Positions 27,461-39,921 of a stretch of 64,000 nucleotides of DNA are shown here, one piece after another. This DNA comes from Palaemon carinicauda (lineage: Eukaryota > Arthropoda > Malacostraca > Decapoda > Palaemonidae), in NCBI RefSeq assembly GCF_036898095.1, contig NC_090768.1:46177951-46241950 (forward strand). Direction: 5' to 3'. A program made the translations under genes and the position numbers. The notes beneath the pieces were generated by a model that made no database searches, was not told the DNA's origin, and was given only the letters and a program-made list of their open reading frames with translations. The stretch's first letter is position 1; each line of letters opens with the position of its first letter.

Positions 27461-28915
27461 CACAAGCGCGCGTGTACATATTTAAAGAACCGATCAAGAA
27501 ATTTTACGGGTGAACATAATTAAAACCAACGGAAAAAAGTAAAAATAAACTTTTCATCACACAAATATATCATCGCTAATAAGCCTCGTAGTATTCATAA
27601 ATGGAAGACGATAAAATGAAAGAAGGAAAATATTCGTAACTAATAAAACCCCTCAACAATAATTTTAAGCGTACAGATTCACCTTGGAAATAAGTTTAAA
27701 CCTGTTCATCATATCACTAGTATATAATAATGTAAACACATATTCTGTAATACGTAAGGCGCATAATTCTGGCAGGTCTATCAACAAGAGACTCCTTATA
27801 TCGGCCTTCAAACTACCACCGACGCATAGATATATTTATACAAGGAGGATATGAACTCTACTTTCTACTCAAGAGTCGAAGTTAGCCATTCTTCACTTAA
27901 AGCTCTGACTTATTACCTTCTTCTACGATTGCAATTGCTCTCTATAGCAGATAGCTTAGGTCTCCAACCCCTCAAGGTATTTTACAATTAGTTCCATATC
28001 TTTAAGATTTAAATTACATTGATAATCTTTAACAAATTACAACATTTCTGCCATTTTCTAGGTTACACTACATGGTTAGGTTTACGATGCATTGTTCGAT
28101 AACCCTCATGCATTCCGATTTATAATCACCTTTTTATGCAACTTCTTCCTCTAGACGCAGGTGTAGATTTGTCACTTGTCAACCTCGGTCTTACTATTAT
28201 AAAAACAACTAATAAACCTAGGACCTTGGAAATGGTTTAACTTTATTCTTAATGAAAACACACACCTGAGATATATACTTACAAACGCTGCTCTTAAAAC
28301 ACACTAACTAAATTCCATAACTTAGTTTTCCTGTTCAAACGTAAATCTAAGATGCAATTATGAAATTACCAATGGTAAGGTTACAATGTGAAAAGCATAA
28401 TCAGTGTTTAAGATGTAAAAAGAATAATTAGTGATATAAATAAATAAATACATGAACAAAGATAGACAATAAATGAACAGTGCCGATAAGTCGATGAAAT
28501 CAATTATATATATGAATAAAGAAATGCACAAATATAAGCAAGATTTTTTTCTTCATCTATCATAGCGTCATACTATAGCTTCTCTGCTTAAAATTCTTTC
28601 TCTGTTTCTATTCCATTATGTTTACATTTATATCCTTCATAGTTAACCTCTACTTTTCAACTTTTTTTCCATTAGATAATGCTTGAGATATATGGCGGTA
28701 ATGGATTGAAAGTTTCAAAGGTCTTGGCAATAAACAAACACGAATATGTGTTGAAAAACTAAGAACCTGTAATCCATTGAAGCCCTAGTGTCATATTACA
28801 CTTACAAAACAATAGTATCAAGTGTAGAGTTGGCAATTTTCAAATTCCATACATTGCCACACAAAACAGTTAAAATACCAGTTTAAAGGGTCAAAAACAT
28901 AAATGTTTGCTCCAT
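27461..28915. other. No recognisable feature
   Basis: AT-rich, no usable frame or repeat recognised. Confidence 0.4.
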
Positions 28916-28985
28916 GAGATTGACTGATTGATTTGAATTTTTCTGGCATCCTGACATCAAAAGTCATTGACGCCGTTGCTTCACG
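28916..28985 (-). mobile_element. LINE-D 3' terminal fragment
   Basis: GATTGACTGATTGATTTGAA followed by TTCTGGCATCCTGACATC and GTCATTGACGCC, the reverse complement of the LINE-D 3' terminus also seen at about 17450-17500 and 32300. A short 5'-truncated insertion whose tail is a GATT-type repeat. Confidence 0.6.
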
Positions 28986-28999
28986 AGAAAAAAATTACA

Positions 29000-30185
29000 T
29001 TCCTATTCCGACAAGAAAATATAGATAAATGAAACTTGGAGAAGGTAACAACACTTTTAATGTTGAACACACCGAAACGGGGATGGATGCACAAATTAAG
29101 CGCACCTTTATATGGACTTCTTTTCTAAAATCACGACTCGCCTATTCAAAGTTAGCACATGAACTCGCTCATGAAATACTGGGTAAACAAAGACTTGCTT
29201 CGTCCAGAAACGAATTATAAGTTATGATCAATTCAGGTGACCACCGAATTTGTGACTTCTACAGTAATGTAATTATCTAAGAGAGAAAATAACTCATGTC
29301 GTATCCAGGCTCTTAAAAGCTGAATTATGAGGATGTAAGAGCCTGTGATGAGTTCGGATGGAGTCGTATTCGATGACTGCTGCTGCAAGAACTTTCTATC
29401 CTCTACACTTATCTTAGGTTATGATAGTGCATTAGACACATTCAAAAACTTCTTAAACCAACGCTAAGTTAAATAACAATGACCGTCCAACTGAACATAG
29501 TACAGTACTTGAAACAAATACCACGTATACACAGGAGATAAAAAAAGGATTCAGATGTTTATAGAAATGCTAAAAACCAATTGTAGAAAAAAAATAATAC
29601 TTTTAATCCACAACAATTAAAGAATTCAATTTTCAATAATAAAGTATAGGCAGAAAGAAAATTATATTGGAAAATCTAAGACAAACACAATCAATAAATG
29701 AACAGTAAAAACCAATGCTAAGTATTAGAGATGAACCATTCGAGAAGTGGGACTAACCCCTTACCTGGTAATAGTTCAAGTGTGTATGAAGAATAGCATT
29801 TGCATAATCTATTCACACATCACTTCAGACAACCGGATATGCCATGCTACTTCAGCAACGTAGAAAGAGAATACATTACCTTCTATTGTTCGTGCAGAAT
29901 TTCATTGATTTTCAAATAATTTGGCTTATTAGAAATAAAAAAGCAAACCATGATTGTTCAGCCAAGTTACTGTGCAAATAAAATAGTATTCAAAATTCTT
30001 TTGGATTTCTATATGACTTGATCAACTAACAAGGTATTATGGATTTTTAATTTCAAAAGCATTCTTAGGTTGCGATGAAAGAATAAAATTATTTTTGTCA
30101 CGGTGAAAAAAAATATTTACATGTAAGGATAGTACAAATTTTCATATTACAGGGATTACTGTCTACTTATTACAACAACAGCAAT
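29000..30185. other. No recognisable feature; one 63-codon frame
   Basis: A plus-strand frame at 29029-29220 starts at ATG and reads through 63 codons with a balanced composition (SRLAYSKLAHELAHEILGK) unlike the repeat-derived frames nearby. I recognise no family and see no convincing splice sites, so I do not call a gene. Confidence 0.3.
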
Positions 30186-30189
30186 AAAA

Positions 30190-30370
30190 AATGCAGCCGT
30201 TTCTAGTCCACTGCAGGATAAAAGGACTCAGACATGTCCTTATTCATGTCTGGGGTTTAGCCAGTTTTCATCACCACGCTAACCAGTGTGGATTGGTGAT
30301 GCGAAATTTTCGTCTGATAGCTCACAGCAAACCCTTTCACCACGTTAAGGTATCCATACTCTGATTCATA
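30190..30370 (-). mobile_element. Interspersed repeat E, copy 2
   Basis: Plus strand shows GCAGCCGTTTCTAGTCCACT, ACATGTCCTTATTCATGTCT, GGGGTTTAGCCAGTTTTCAT and CCCTTTCACCACGTTAAGG. It is the same family as 24160-24378 and includes the CACCACGTTAAGGTATCC end, diverged in copy 1. Coding frame of the LINE end is not kept. Confidence 0.65.
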
Positions 30371-30605
30371 CCCTCAAATGTTACTACTGTATTATCTTCT
30401 TTAGATACCCAAAGGCAATCTGATTAAGCCCCGTCACCAGCAACTTCTGTTTGTTTGAAGCTCTATTAGCATCTTGATAAGAAATAAGTGGCATCACAAG
30501 TTGATAACCTAATAGATCATTCACAAAAATCAAGAACTATTACTAAACGTTTGAATTTCCTAAATCTTGTCCATGGTTCTAAGAAGTTAGTAAACAGACA
30601 ACAAC

Positions 30606-30606
<1 letters not shown>

Positions 30607-30665
<59 letters not shown>
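30607..30665. repeat. (TAA)n microsatellite with GATTGATTGA end
   Basis: About 20 TAA units followed by GATTGATTGA. It lacks the LINE-C tail word in front, so origin from LINE-C cannot be shown here. Confidence 0.95.
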
Positions 30666-30666
<1 letters not shown>

Positions 30667-30679
30667 GATTGATTGATTG

Positions 30680-31840
30680 AAAGGACTCATTCAAAGACCA
30701 CAGCAAGAGTAGAAACACATCTAAACTATAGCACAAAGTAACGGGTACTAGATTTCTGTATTTCATTAGCAATAAGTAGGTGATTTGCATAGTTTATATT
30801 TCTTTTATTTCTTCATATGGTAATCACTGTTATACGTTTACATTGCAGTTAAAACGTGATAGCAAGGTTTTGAAATAACAAAACTGACTGTCACCACACC
30901 AATTAAGGTTGCAGAGGAGTGTTAATTTGAGCTCGGAATGTGATACGCATGTATATTTTTCGGTTTTAAAGTCTTTTTATGTCTTCCGTCCAATGTTTCT
31001 TTCTGTTTTCTTATCTCAATTTATTTCTATGTACATAAGAATTTGAAAGGAGGAACTAGCGCTTAGACAATGCCTAAAACAGAAAAATAAATAGCATTCG
31101 TATTTTCAAGACAATAAGATATAATGATAGTAAATAATTCATTCCACTTTGAAAGAGGTTTTAGTCTTACATATGTTTGCTAACATGCCGTTGCAAACAT
31201 GACTTCTCACAAAAGACATGCTTTTGAACATATATGGATTATTTTTATTTTATAACGTTCATTGGCGTTAAAACATTCACTACATGAGATTGTTCCTTTT
31301 TACACTAAACATATAACACCAAAAGTTTAAATTCAAGGTAACAAAATTTCAAATCAATTCGTATCATCAATTACATAAACTTCCGAATAACAGGAAAGAA
31401 ATTCTTTCGTGCCCGATACGTCTGCTATTTAAACTGCGTGCGAATACGTCTCTGAAGCAAATCATGTAATAATTACATTCAAAATTATATGAAAATTATG
31501 TCACATTGTATATCGATTAAAGATTGCCCCATGTGAGCAGCTCTCTCCCTTCAATTATTCAGTAATATGATGCATCGAGGGTGATTTGTTCGTTAAAAAA
31601 TATAATCTCTTCAGTCGTTCCACTTCAGTAAGTATAACAGGTTTCTAAAAAAAAAATAGATTGGCAATTCACGCAACGATGTGTACATAAGATATGTCAT
31701 TTTTTTTTTATTACCCTTTTCCTTAATATGGGCATAAAGAAGAACAAGGTATTCACACTCTCTCCCCGATAACAATTTTGAACATGTGAATGTCATTGGA
31801 ATGTGTTTAATTTTATTTCATCATTTATCATTCCTCCATT
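30680..31840. other. No recognisable feature
   Basis: AT-rich, no usable frame. Confidence 0.4.
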
Positions 31841-31844
31841 TTGC

Positions 31845-31875
<31 letters not shown>

Positions 31876-31926
31876 TATATGTATATATATATATATATAT
31901 ATACTGTATATAAGTGTGTGTATGTA

Positions 31927-31968
<42 letters not shown>

Positions 31969-31970
31969 AA
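31845..31970. repeat. (TA)n microsatellite with CA/TG breaks
   Basis: Irregular TA repeats broken by ATAC, GTAT and TGTGTGTATG words. Confidence 0.95.
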
Positions 31971-32294
31971 GAACAATAGGTTGTCATTAACCTGAAAGTT
32001 AAGGAAATATATAAATATAAATGCCAGTCTTTCGTTTTCCTATAAATTTTTCATTCATTTAGTATAATACTTGCTTTTCCCGTTTTATCAATTAATACTA
32101 ATTTACTTGGGAAATTGCAAGAAGGAAGTTTGGGCTTCGACAGTATCTAATAAACAAAAAACAACTATCGCTATATTCTTACTCTTAAACAATAATAAGA
32201 AATACATATGATAAAATTAATATCCAGTCCCCTTTCAAAATTATTTTAAACATATTTGGGCTTACAAGTATTTAAATAAAGACTGACTATTGAA

Positions 32295-32560
32295 TTAATT
32301 ATTCAAGATTTTCTCGGATCATGAGAGTCATTGATGCAAATATCACTTTAGAAACACAAATAATTCACATTTATAAATAAATAAAAATCATTGGAAATCG
32401 TTTCGGAATACCAGCTAAATTTAACCTAAAAAGGCCACTGGCATCAAGTACTACTTCCTTTCCAAGAATTTTGGTAAGGCTACACCAGCCATTCCCATCA
32501 CCAGGCTCAAGAGTGTTGTTGATTTTTGGCGTCCCCAAAGACCTCACAATCTTCACAAGT
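32295..32560 (-). mobile_element. LINE-D copy 3: C-terminal end and 3' UTR
   Basis: The minus strand reads GDGNGWCSLTKILGKEVVLD and ASGLFRLN (about 32515-32425), matching the position and words of the LINE-D C-terminus at 17640-17730, and the 3' UTR reaches GTCATTGATGC near 32327-32338. 5'-truncated at about 32560. Confidence 0.7.
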
Positions 32561-32659
32561 AGTAGGGTACAAGAACAATCAGAGATTTCAGACGTCTGCC
32601 TTTGAATATTGCAAACATTCAGCTAAAGATATCACCTCCCACTTTTCATATGTTGAGTG

Positions 32660-33120
32660 TACAGTAGATGGTGAAAACTGCAATGTTGATCCATAATCAC
32701 GATATCGATCCGTATCATCTCCAAATTTTTATGGTTTCTTCCTATGCATAGTATCTATCCATTGTTAAAATTCGGTGAAAATCTAACCTGTCAATTAATT
32801 TTTAGGCTTTAACTGTGAAAAAATACCAATCTGGATCTAGAATCCGGATCCGGTACCGGATCATGTCCAAAAGTTAATGGAGTCGTCCATGCCCGAAGAT
32901 CTGTATGTGGTGAAAATTTCGTTAAAATCCGTCGATTTTTTTAACGTTATCTTTAAAATGGCGAAAAAGGCAAATCTGGAGATCATAAAAATTTAAGGGG
33001 GTCGTCCCAGAAGTAAAATCTATCTGTGATGAGAATTTCGTCAAAATCCGTCCAGTGGTTTTGGCGTAATCTTGTCCACGGACAAAATAAACAAATAAAC
33101 AGACTCGATTTTATAACCTT
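32660..33120. repeat. Diverged tandem repeat with AAAATTTCGT-AAAATCCGTC core
   Basis: Three related segments (near 32700-32790, 32830-32950, 32970-33100) share GGTGAAAAT/GATGAGAAT, TTCGTCAAAATCCGTC and a preceding GGAGTCGTCC word, roughly 115 bases apart in the last two. This type of core is common in arthropod intergenic repeats by general memory. No coding function read. Confidence 0.6.
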
Positions 33121-33440
33121 TTTGGCTCATATAACTACCAATCTTCACGCATCTGTGTGTTAGGAGAGTATACCAACATACTAATCTACTGTGCCATCCT
33201 CGAGCAATTATTTCCTTCCTTCCATGGAAATACGAAACTTGTAATCTCATCTACGTTATAATTTACAAAGTAAAGATTTTCATTTGCGAAATGGAATGAT
33301 TATATATAAAAAAAGTTAAATTCTCCTTAGTATCTCTGCAGATTACTTTCCAAGTCTTCGACTTCTACACGAGATGGATACAAACATAATTTAATACTCT
33401 TAAGTTAAAAAACGTGTTAAAATTGATTCATGTATATGTA

Positions 33441-33700
33441 TGGATAGGAGTTCAAGCTCCGCTCAACCTCGATAGTTTCTAGTAGTGTATGCAACCTTAT
33501 CATGCTTGTGAGCTAGGGATGGGTGGTTGGAAAAGCTTGTAGGTCTACCAGCTGAATTTTCATCAACCATTGCTTGACCCTCCCCAGTCCTAGTTTGATG
33601 AAGAGGGGGCTTGGACACTTATCCTATGTATGTTTAGTCTCTAGGGCGTTGTCCTGTCCCTTACATCTGCCATTCAAGAGTGACCCTTAAACTGTTAACA
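33441..33700 (+). mobile_element. SINE-like repeat with pol III B-box-like word
   Basis: A B-box-like GAGTTCAAGCTCC at 33448-33460 is followed by a body with GTGAGCTAGGGATGGG, TAGGTCTACCAGCTGA, CCCTCCCCAGTCCTAG, AGAGGGGGCTTGGACACTTA, CTCTAGGGCGTTGTCC and CTGCCATTCAAGAGTG. I know this ordered set of words as a widespread shrimp SINE from general memory. The A-box part is not recognisable, so this is probably a decayed or 5'-truncated copy. G+C content is above the flanks. Confidence 0.55.
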
Positions 33701-34029
33701 CGCTGATTCAACATACGTCAGTTCTGACTTTGTCGTTCATCCTGTAGTAATTACCGCAAAAATAAAATTACTACATCATTTTACAGGACCTTATGTCGGT
33801 TTCTGCATTGTTCAATAACGATGGAATGCTGTACTGTACTTCACATGGAAACTTAATAATGTAGGTATCTTGGTTTCTATAAAATCATGTAAAGTTTAAA
33901 GTACTTTTCACGTTCAGTATATGTATAGGGAACATATAACTCACTTGATAGGGTGAAAATCAGATCTATGTCAAAAATCAACTTACATCTCATCTCTTAG
34001 AACAATTTAATGACGTAGGGCTTGGTATT

Positions 34030-34070
34030 ATATATATACAGTATATATATATATATATATATATATAGAT
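34030..34070. repeat. Short (TA)n / (TAGA)n microsatellite
   Basis: TATATA with CAG break then TAGATAGATAG. Confidence 0.9.
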
Positions 34071-34099
34071 AGATAGACAGATATATGCATATATACATA

Positions 34100-34840
34100 C
34101 ACACATGTATATATGGATGTGGCTCTTTGTTTGATAGGGCTGTTACATCTTCATAGGATGACAAAAGAACACTGTTTACCACTGGAACTCAAACTTTCAC
34201 TTGTTTGCCTCAAGCGCCACATCCTGGCACACCACCTAGACTGATGGGCTAAACCAAGCGAGTAGTCCCACTACTTTATGAGGTTAGACTCTTGAAACTA
34301 AGATTTCAGGGGCTTCCCTACAGTTATAGCATGTAGAGAATCAGCACAGGGGTTAGGAAGAATGAGTAATTTGTTTCTACTCTTCGACAGTCCCTTGCAG
34401 CAGGGCTGTCTGTTGAAGTTTCTCTTTGCTTTCTGACATTGGATGGCTCGGTCAAGTGTTAGAGTTTACTATAGACCCATGCCTACGCCTTCATCTTAAA
34501 TCAATAATTTTGCAGGGAAAGCACGGAGCTACATAGCTTCACCAACTCATCAATTATCAATTCTCCATGGCAATAAAGTAGGGTGATAGAAGCTCCACTT
34601 TGAAACCAGCTACTCTTATTCAAGGTCCTGCATGAAGGGGATAAATGTCGTATTTTGTCACTGGCCAGCTGTAAAATTTTTGAGTGGCGATCATCTTCGG
34701 TAGCCACATGTGCTACTAAACTGCCCATTTAAGGGTTTAGAAAGATTTTCCCAAACATTGGCAACTCAAAACTTTAAATATCTAGCGACAGACATTCAAG
34801 ACAGCGTACTCCGCAGTCAAAATGGATTTAGCATAAAATA
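34100..34840. other. Unassigned, possible 5' region of the next element
   Basis: Less AT-rich than most of the window, with no readable protein on the plus strand; a 75-codon minus frame (34501-34728) has no motif. It lies directly upstream of the endonuclease-like segment and could be its 5' UTR. Confidence 0.25.
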
Positions 34841-34844
34841 ATCA

Positions 34845-36200
34845 TAGGAACCTGGGACATGAGAGGACTCTCCAAGCTACGATAGATCCCAAGAAACTTA
34901 TAATAATTACCAACAAACTTTATAGATACAAGACACATTCCTGCTCCAAGTTAGATTCTTATCCTGGGTGAGGATTCTCCCACCTAAGTGGGTCAGGGAG
35001 ACACCTTTTTCTGGAGAAGCTTACCAAAGGATTCTCCTCGGATTCACGGTATGGATTTTATAGACCAAAATACTCGCAAACTTACCAGAAGATCTCGCAG
35101 CTATCAGTTAATAAAGACTTGGGACCAGGTGTATCTTATTAACAAAATGAAATTTCTTGAAACTAATCAATGTTTAGGCTTCAACATTGGATGCTGATGA
35201 AAAAATACAAACTTCTACTCCGTCCTTGTTGCAGTGCTACAAAATATCAACAGAACTGATATGGTGTTTTGAGTGGATATATCAATGCTTGTGATGTAAT
35301 AATTAAGACTCTATTGAGTGTGCCATATTTAATCAAGGCAAAGATACTATGAACACTAATAGCCTCTTAACTCTCCCTATGCGCTGATTATGATCTTATT
35401 ACAAAAAAATATGAGCTAAAGGGTATGCTCAAAAACTCGATGATCCATCCAAAATCGAAGCAGTAGCAGATACTTTTCTACAATATAACCACACCAATGA
35501 TGTAAACATAACCGAATAATGCTCGCAAGGGTGTTTGGGCAGTTTATCAATTAACGAGTTTCATTTTTAAAATTCAAAATTAGACCTCAAATCTGCAAGC
35601 AGACCGAGTCTATAAATTGGAATGTATTGCGCTGAAAAGTTAGATACAAGAGATTTATTTCATGTTCAAATTTTTGAAGGCCTCACTTCCTTAACCTACA
35701 TTCCTGAGGAAGATACAGATACTTGAGTGGAAAAATTCTGCAAACTTATAGGGGATGCTGTAGAGGCAACAATTTGTTTCACTAAGCACTCTTTTATATA
35801 ATGGTTCAATAAGAACACAGACATCATACATCAAATACTAGATAAAAAAAAATAGAATATTGAGGTCGAAAGAAAAACATCAAATATGTGTGCTTCGAAA
35901 CTACTACTGGTGGGTAGAAAGGCCAAGGAAATTAAAGTTCTCTGACCAAAACCACACCGACAGGCTTTAAGAATAACATCTAATACATTTATTGGACCAG
36001 TGAGCACACCTGATGGAACAATCAACCTCAAACAATGGATTGAGATTCTAAACCACTGAGATGAGTATTTTCATGCTACTCTGAACCATTATATAGCTTT
36101 TGATAAAACTGTTACTGATGCTCTGCCTATCTTAGTGCATTAAGTACCTCTAAAATCTTCCAGAGGTGGTAAAATTGTGAGTCCATTGAAATGTGCTAAA
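34845..36200 (+). mobile_element. Degraded LINE endonuclease segment
   Basis: At 34847-34876 the plus strand reads GTWDMRGLSK, like the GTWNVRTL start of the AP-type endonuclease of LINE ORF2. In the same frame, at 34991-35065, it reads GDTFFWRSLPKDSPRIHGMD (RIHG at 35039-35050), matching the GYTFFWxGLPxDxPRIHGVGF block of the same family. About 1 kb further on SPDGTINLKQWIEILNHxDEYFHATLN (36005-36090) looks like the linker between endonuclease and RT. Stops and frameshifts lie between. Which RT family it belonged to is unknown; no RT follows in the window. Confidence 0.5.
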
Positions 36201-36599
36201 GAAGGAATAAGCTGTAGTCTTACGGCATTCCTGATGAAATTTAGATTTGTAAGCCCAGGGAATATCTTCTTAAACGGCAACTAAACAAGATCATCTATAA
36301 CACATAATAGGGAGAAACATACAAAACAGTAACTCCATAATAATTCCTATACTGTATATAAGATTAAAGTAGAGAGTAGTGACTGCAACGAGAGCAGAGG
36401 TATTTTCCTTCTATCTGCAGCGGATAAAATACTAGTAAGATTATGCTATTAGACTTGATTAAACATTCATCAAAAGTATTGCCACAAGGACCTAGTTTGT
36501 GATTAGGAAGGAAGGAGGGACCATTGACACGATTATTTCTAAACGGCAAATACTATAGAAATGTCGAGAGGAAAATATATGTACTTATAGAGCCTTTAA

Positions 36600-36850
36600 C
36601 GACCTTATCAAGGTTTGCTCCTCTGTCCCTCCTACTATGAGATTCAGGGCCTCTGTAACACGGTTTTTTGGACTTTGCTCCTTATCAAGGCATCGGATGT
36701 AGCTGAAAGTTGACATATGTATATTTTACAACCACACACCAATTTTGTCAGCATTTTCAATAACCTAAACCCGATAGTTTTAATTTTTATAGAGTAAAAA
36801 TGATCTAGCCGACGCCATGGCCAGTGATAACGAGCCAAGAGTCGAAAACA
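36600..36850 (+). repeat. Repeat sharing a 32-base block with the Tigger 3' region
   Basis: Bases 36638-36669 are the exact reverse complement of 38760-38791, which lie just past the transposase coding end of the Tigger element. Further weak similarity continues (CACACCAATTTTG against CACACAAATTTTG). This is probably a related or nonautonomous element in the opposite orientation. Confidence 0.55.
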
Positions 36851-37200
36851 TTCATTACGTAAGCAATGTAAACACCTTTTGACAAAATTTTGCCCCGCCC
36901 ATCCACCCGACACCCATTCACCTTCTTCCATCGGCTCTGGAACCCATAACAGTCAAGAATGGCTAGCAGGATTTGGAATTTCCCCTGTGGTTGCAAAACT
37001 GCATTTATCTTACGACTTGCAACTTTATACAGTCAAGAGAAATCCCATGGCCATATTTACTATAGCCTGAATAGGTGATTATTCAGTTTCTAGTTTAAAT
37101 CCAATGTTTATGGTCTGATTTGTATTTAGCGTAATATGATTATAATACTTGTAATGTCACTCAGGCTTTTGAACATTTCCATTAACTATTCACTATGCCA
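36851..37200. other. No recognisable feature
   Basis: Short frames on both strands (for example 36879-37070) without motif. Confidence 0.35.
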
Positions 37201-37203
37201 CCA

Positions 37204-37288
<85 letters not shown>

Positions 37289-37290
37289 TA

Positions 37291-37366
<76 letters not shown>

Positions 37367-37371
37367 TTAAC
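37204..37371. repeat. Duplicated (GA)n arrays with 78-base period
   Basis: Two GA arrays (37204-37280 with one GG phase break, and 37294-37358) are each followed by ATTGTATGTAAAC / ATTGTATGTTAAC at 37281-37293 and 37359-37371, an offset of 78 bases. Confidence 0.95.
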
Positions 37372-38735
37372 AGTCTTGATATAACTATTTTTGTTAAAAT
37401 GAGAATTTTGTGCTAAACTCTCCATCAGACCAACGGATTATCCGATATAATTTTTTTTTTCTTCTTCTTATGCCGTACGACCGTGTTGGCTATGTTTTGG
37501 GCATGACTGCATTTTGTAAATAAATCATGAATAGTTTTAGGAGTTTTATTTGTACATCTTATGGGAATTTATAGGAGTAAAGTGAACATAATTAATTTAT
37601 CCTTTAAAATAATTACTACATGTAGCAAAACAAATAGTAGTAAAGATGATAATGCAATGAAGGAATGGTACCAAACTTTATCTTTAGCTTCAACATCGGC
37701 AATAACATACCCAGTTGCCATAAATATGTCAGCTTAATGAAATAGCCTATCATCTAATATAAAACTTAAATTCTGAGGAGGCCATGGCATATTGCACAGT
37801 GAAAAAAAAATGACACAGACTTTATGAATGGCGGAACGATACATAAATGTGGGTGGGGTATCTGTGCTAGCGTAGTAATACTACTGTAGCAGTAGTGCCC
37901 CAACAGTAGTATACATGAATTAAACGTTTAGGCCAACTGCTGGGATCCTTGAGGATCATTTAGCACTTCTTACAACTACTCGAGAAATAAGTTTTTATAG
38001 CCAGAATTTTAATTTTCTGATCCAACAATGCCCATGATAGCCTTCAGTGTTATCCAGAATTATAACGAAGCTAAAGTGGGCGGAGCCTCATGAAGTCATC
38101 ATTCTGACGATAATTATTGGTGAAAGTTTAAAGCAAAATACAGTACCGGCTATTTTTTTTTTTTTTTTTTTTTTTACAGTAAATAGATCGGTAGATAGAC
38201 AATAAATAAAAATTCTTGACATTGGATATAGCAGTTATCAAATCAAGCTTGTCTACTACGTTTTTGAAAATTACCAACTATTCCCTACACCTTGTCAGTC
38301 TGATTGTGAGCTATAAAGTAGACTGTAATTTCTTAGGAAACTTATTTTGGGAGTTAGACAAATAATCGAAGTGTTTTTGTATTTATTAACATATTTTGTT
38401 CGTTTGTTCATTATGACAATTCTCAGTGGAGAGGTTTCAGAGTTCATAAAGGTGTACTGCTTTGCTTTTATTTACACTTTTGTGTTGTTGTTGGCAGAGG
38501 TATAGCCTTCGTTACGTATAACCAATCATCGATCGAGAAAGAGAGAAGAAATGCCATCATAAGTTACGTAACGAGTGCGTTCGAAACCTTTTCTCTGAGT
38601 AAGTTGGCCCGTCTTCAAAAATCGTCACTTTTACTTAATAAAGTACCAAATTTATTCAACCTACGTGATGCAGAATATAGTCAAAATTTGTGTGTAGATA
38701 TAATGTGCATTCTGAATAAGCGTTATATTTATGAA
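37372..38735. other. Unassigned; poly-T run
   Basis: Includes a T-run at 38153-38176. The last 250 bases, next to the Tigger coding end, may be that element's 3' terminal region, but no terminal inverted repeat could be matched to the other side. Confidence 0.35.
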
Positions 38736-38739
38736 ATTC

Positions 38740-39505
38740 ATAGAAAAAAAGTTATTGCGAAAAAACCGTGTTACAGAGGCCCTGAATCTCAAAGTAGTCC
38801 TCAGAGGCTCTCCTAAGCTACCTCTTGTTGCTGCTCCATATGCAACCCTAACAGCTCCTCGTAATGTCATCCCTGTCCACCTCCACTATCAACTTCATCC
38901 TACAAGGGTTTGAATCCATCAAAAGCACATTCAACAATATATTCAAGACAGTTTCATCCAAGCAAGGCTGAGGGTTCTTTTAGTGACCACATCCCATATT
39001 TAATCAATAATTTTGAGGGAGTTGTCAATACAGTAATGTTCTTTCCAAAACTCTCGGACGGTGGGCTTAGTTCCTTTGATGACCTCGAAAAATCACTGGG
39101 AAAATGCCCTTTGTAAAGGTTTTTAAAATTTGAGATCACCTGCTGATCCAAGTTTGGAAAATTGAAGTGGTGTTTGGCGGAAGGAACTTGATCTTGATAA
39201 ATTTAAGCTCCTCCATTAGGTGGATGATGGGCAAAAGCATTGTCTGTAAGCATCAGGGCTTGCAGTGGGAGGTTCTTGTCCAAAAGGTACTTTTTAACTT
39301 CAGAACCAAAAACCTCATTGACCTATATAACAAACAAAATCTTGATTACCCAAGCCTTATTGTTTAACCTTCACATCTTGATTACCCAAGCCTTGTTGTT
39401 TAACCTTCACATGACTTCAGTTGTTTCTTGTGCACCTTGCACTATTCAAAGGCTCGTGGATCCCCACAGTGATACACCAGGAGAGGTTTGATTTCATCCT
39501 CTAAA
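38740..39505 (-). mobile_element. Tigger/pogo-type transposase, C-terminal part
   Basis: Minus strand, in order: EDEIKPLLVYHCGDPRAFE (near 39500-39440), NKAWVIKI (partly duplicated), VNEVFGSEVKKYLLDKNLPL, then LTDNAFAHHPP with the second catalytic Asp codon at 39242-39244, then FNFPNLDQQVISNFKNLYKG with a further Asp (near 39150-39110), VREFWKEHYCIDNSLKIID and VVTKRTLSLAWMKL (39065-38960), and LHMEQQQEVA (38845-38817) in the tail. These are the ordered blocks of a DDE_1 (jerky/Tigger) transposase. Several frameshifts and stops. It continues the N-terminal part at 40722-41350. Confidence 0.82.
39341..39412 (-). repeat. 36-bp tandem duplication inside the transposase
   Basis: 39341-39376 and 39377-39412 match at 35 of 36 positions. 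It is an in-frame length (12 codons) and duplicates the NKAWVI region. Confidence 0.93.
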
Positions 39506-39824
39506 AATTTTATACTTTTATGATATATTTAAAATATATATTTCAAGTTATTCACATATTCTTCACGCTTCATTACAAAGATATTCTGTTTATATCATGA
39601 AAATGTTCAATCATTCCTCCAAATAATGCAATAAACAAGAAGTTTATATTTGTTATAGTTTGGCCATTTCAAAACGCGAAAAAAAAGCATAGGCGTTATG
39701 CTGAAAAGCATAAAAGCTTTCTTATGAGGTTTCCGGGAAACTCAAATTTACATGCCAAATCAAGGCCTCCTACGTCTTTCCTTCCCCACATCACAAGAAT
39801 ATGGCCTTGTTTGGATACAACGTG

Positions 39825-39828
<4 letters not shown>

Positions 39829-39917
<89 letters not shown>
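39829..39917. repeat. (TA)n microsatellite
   Basis: Pure TA. Confidence 0.98.
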
Positions 39918-39921
<4 letters not shown>

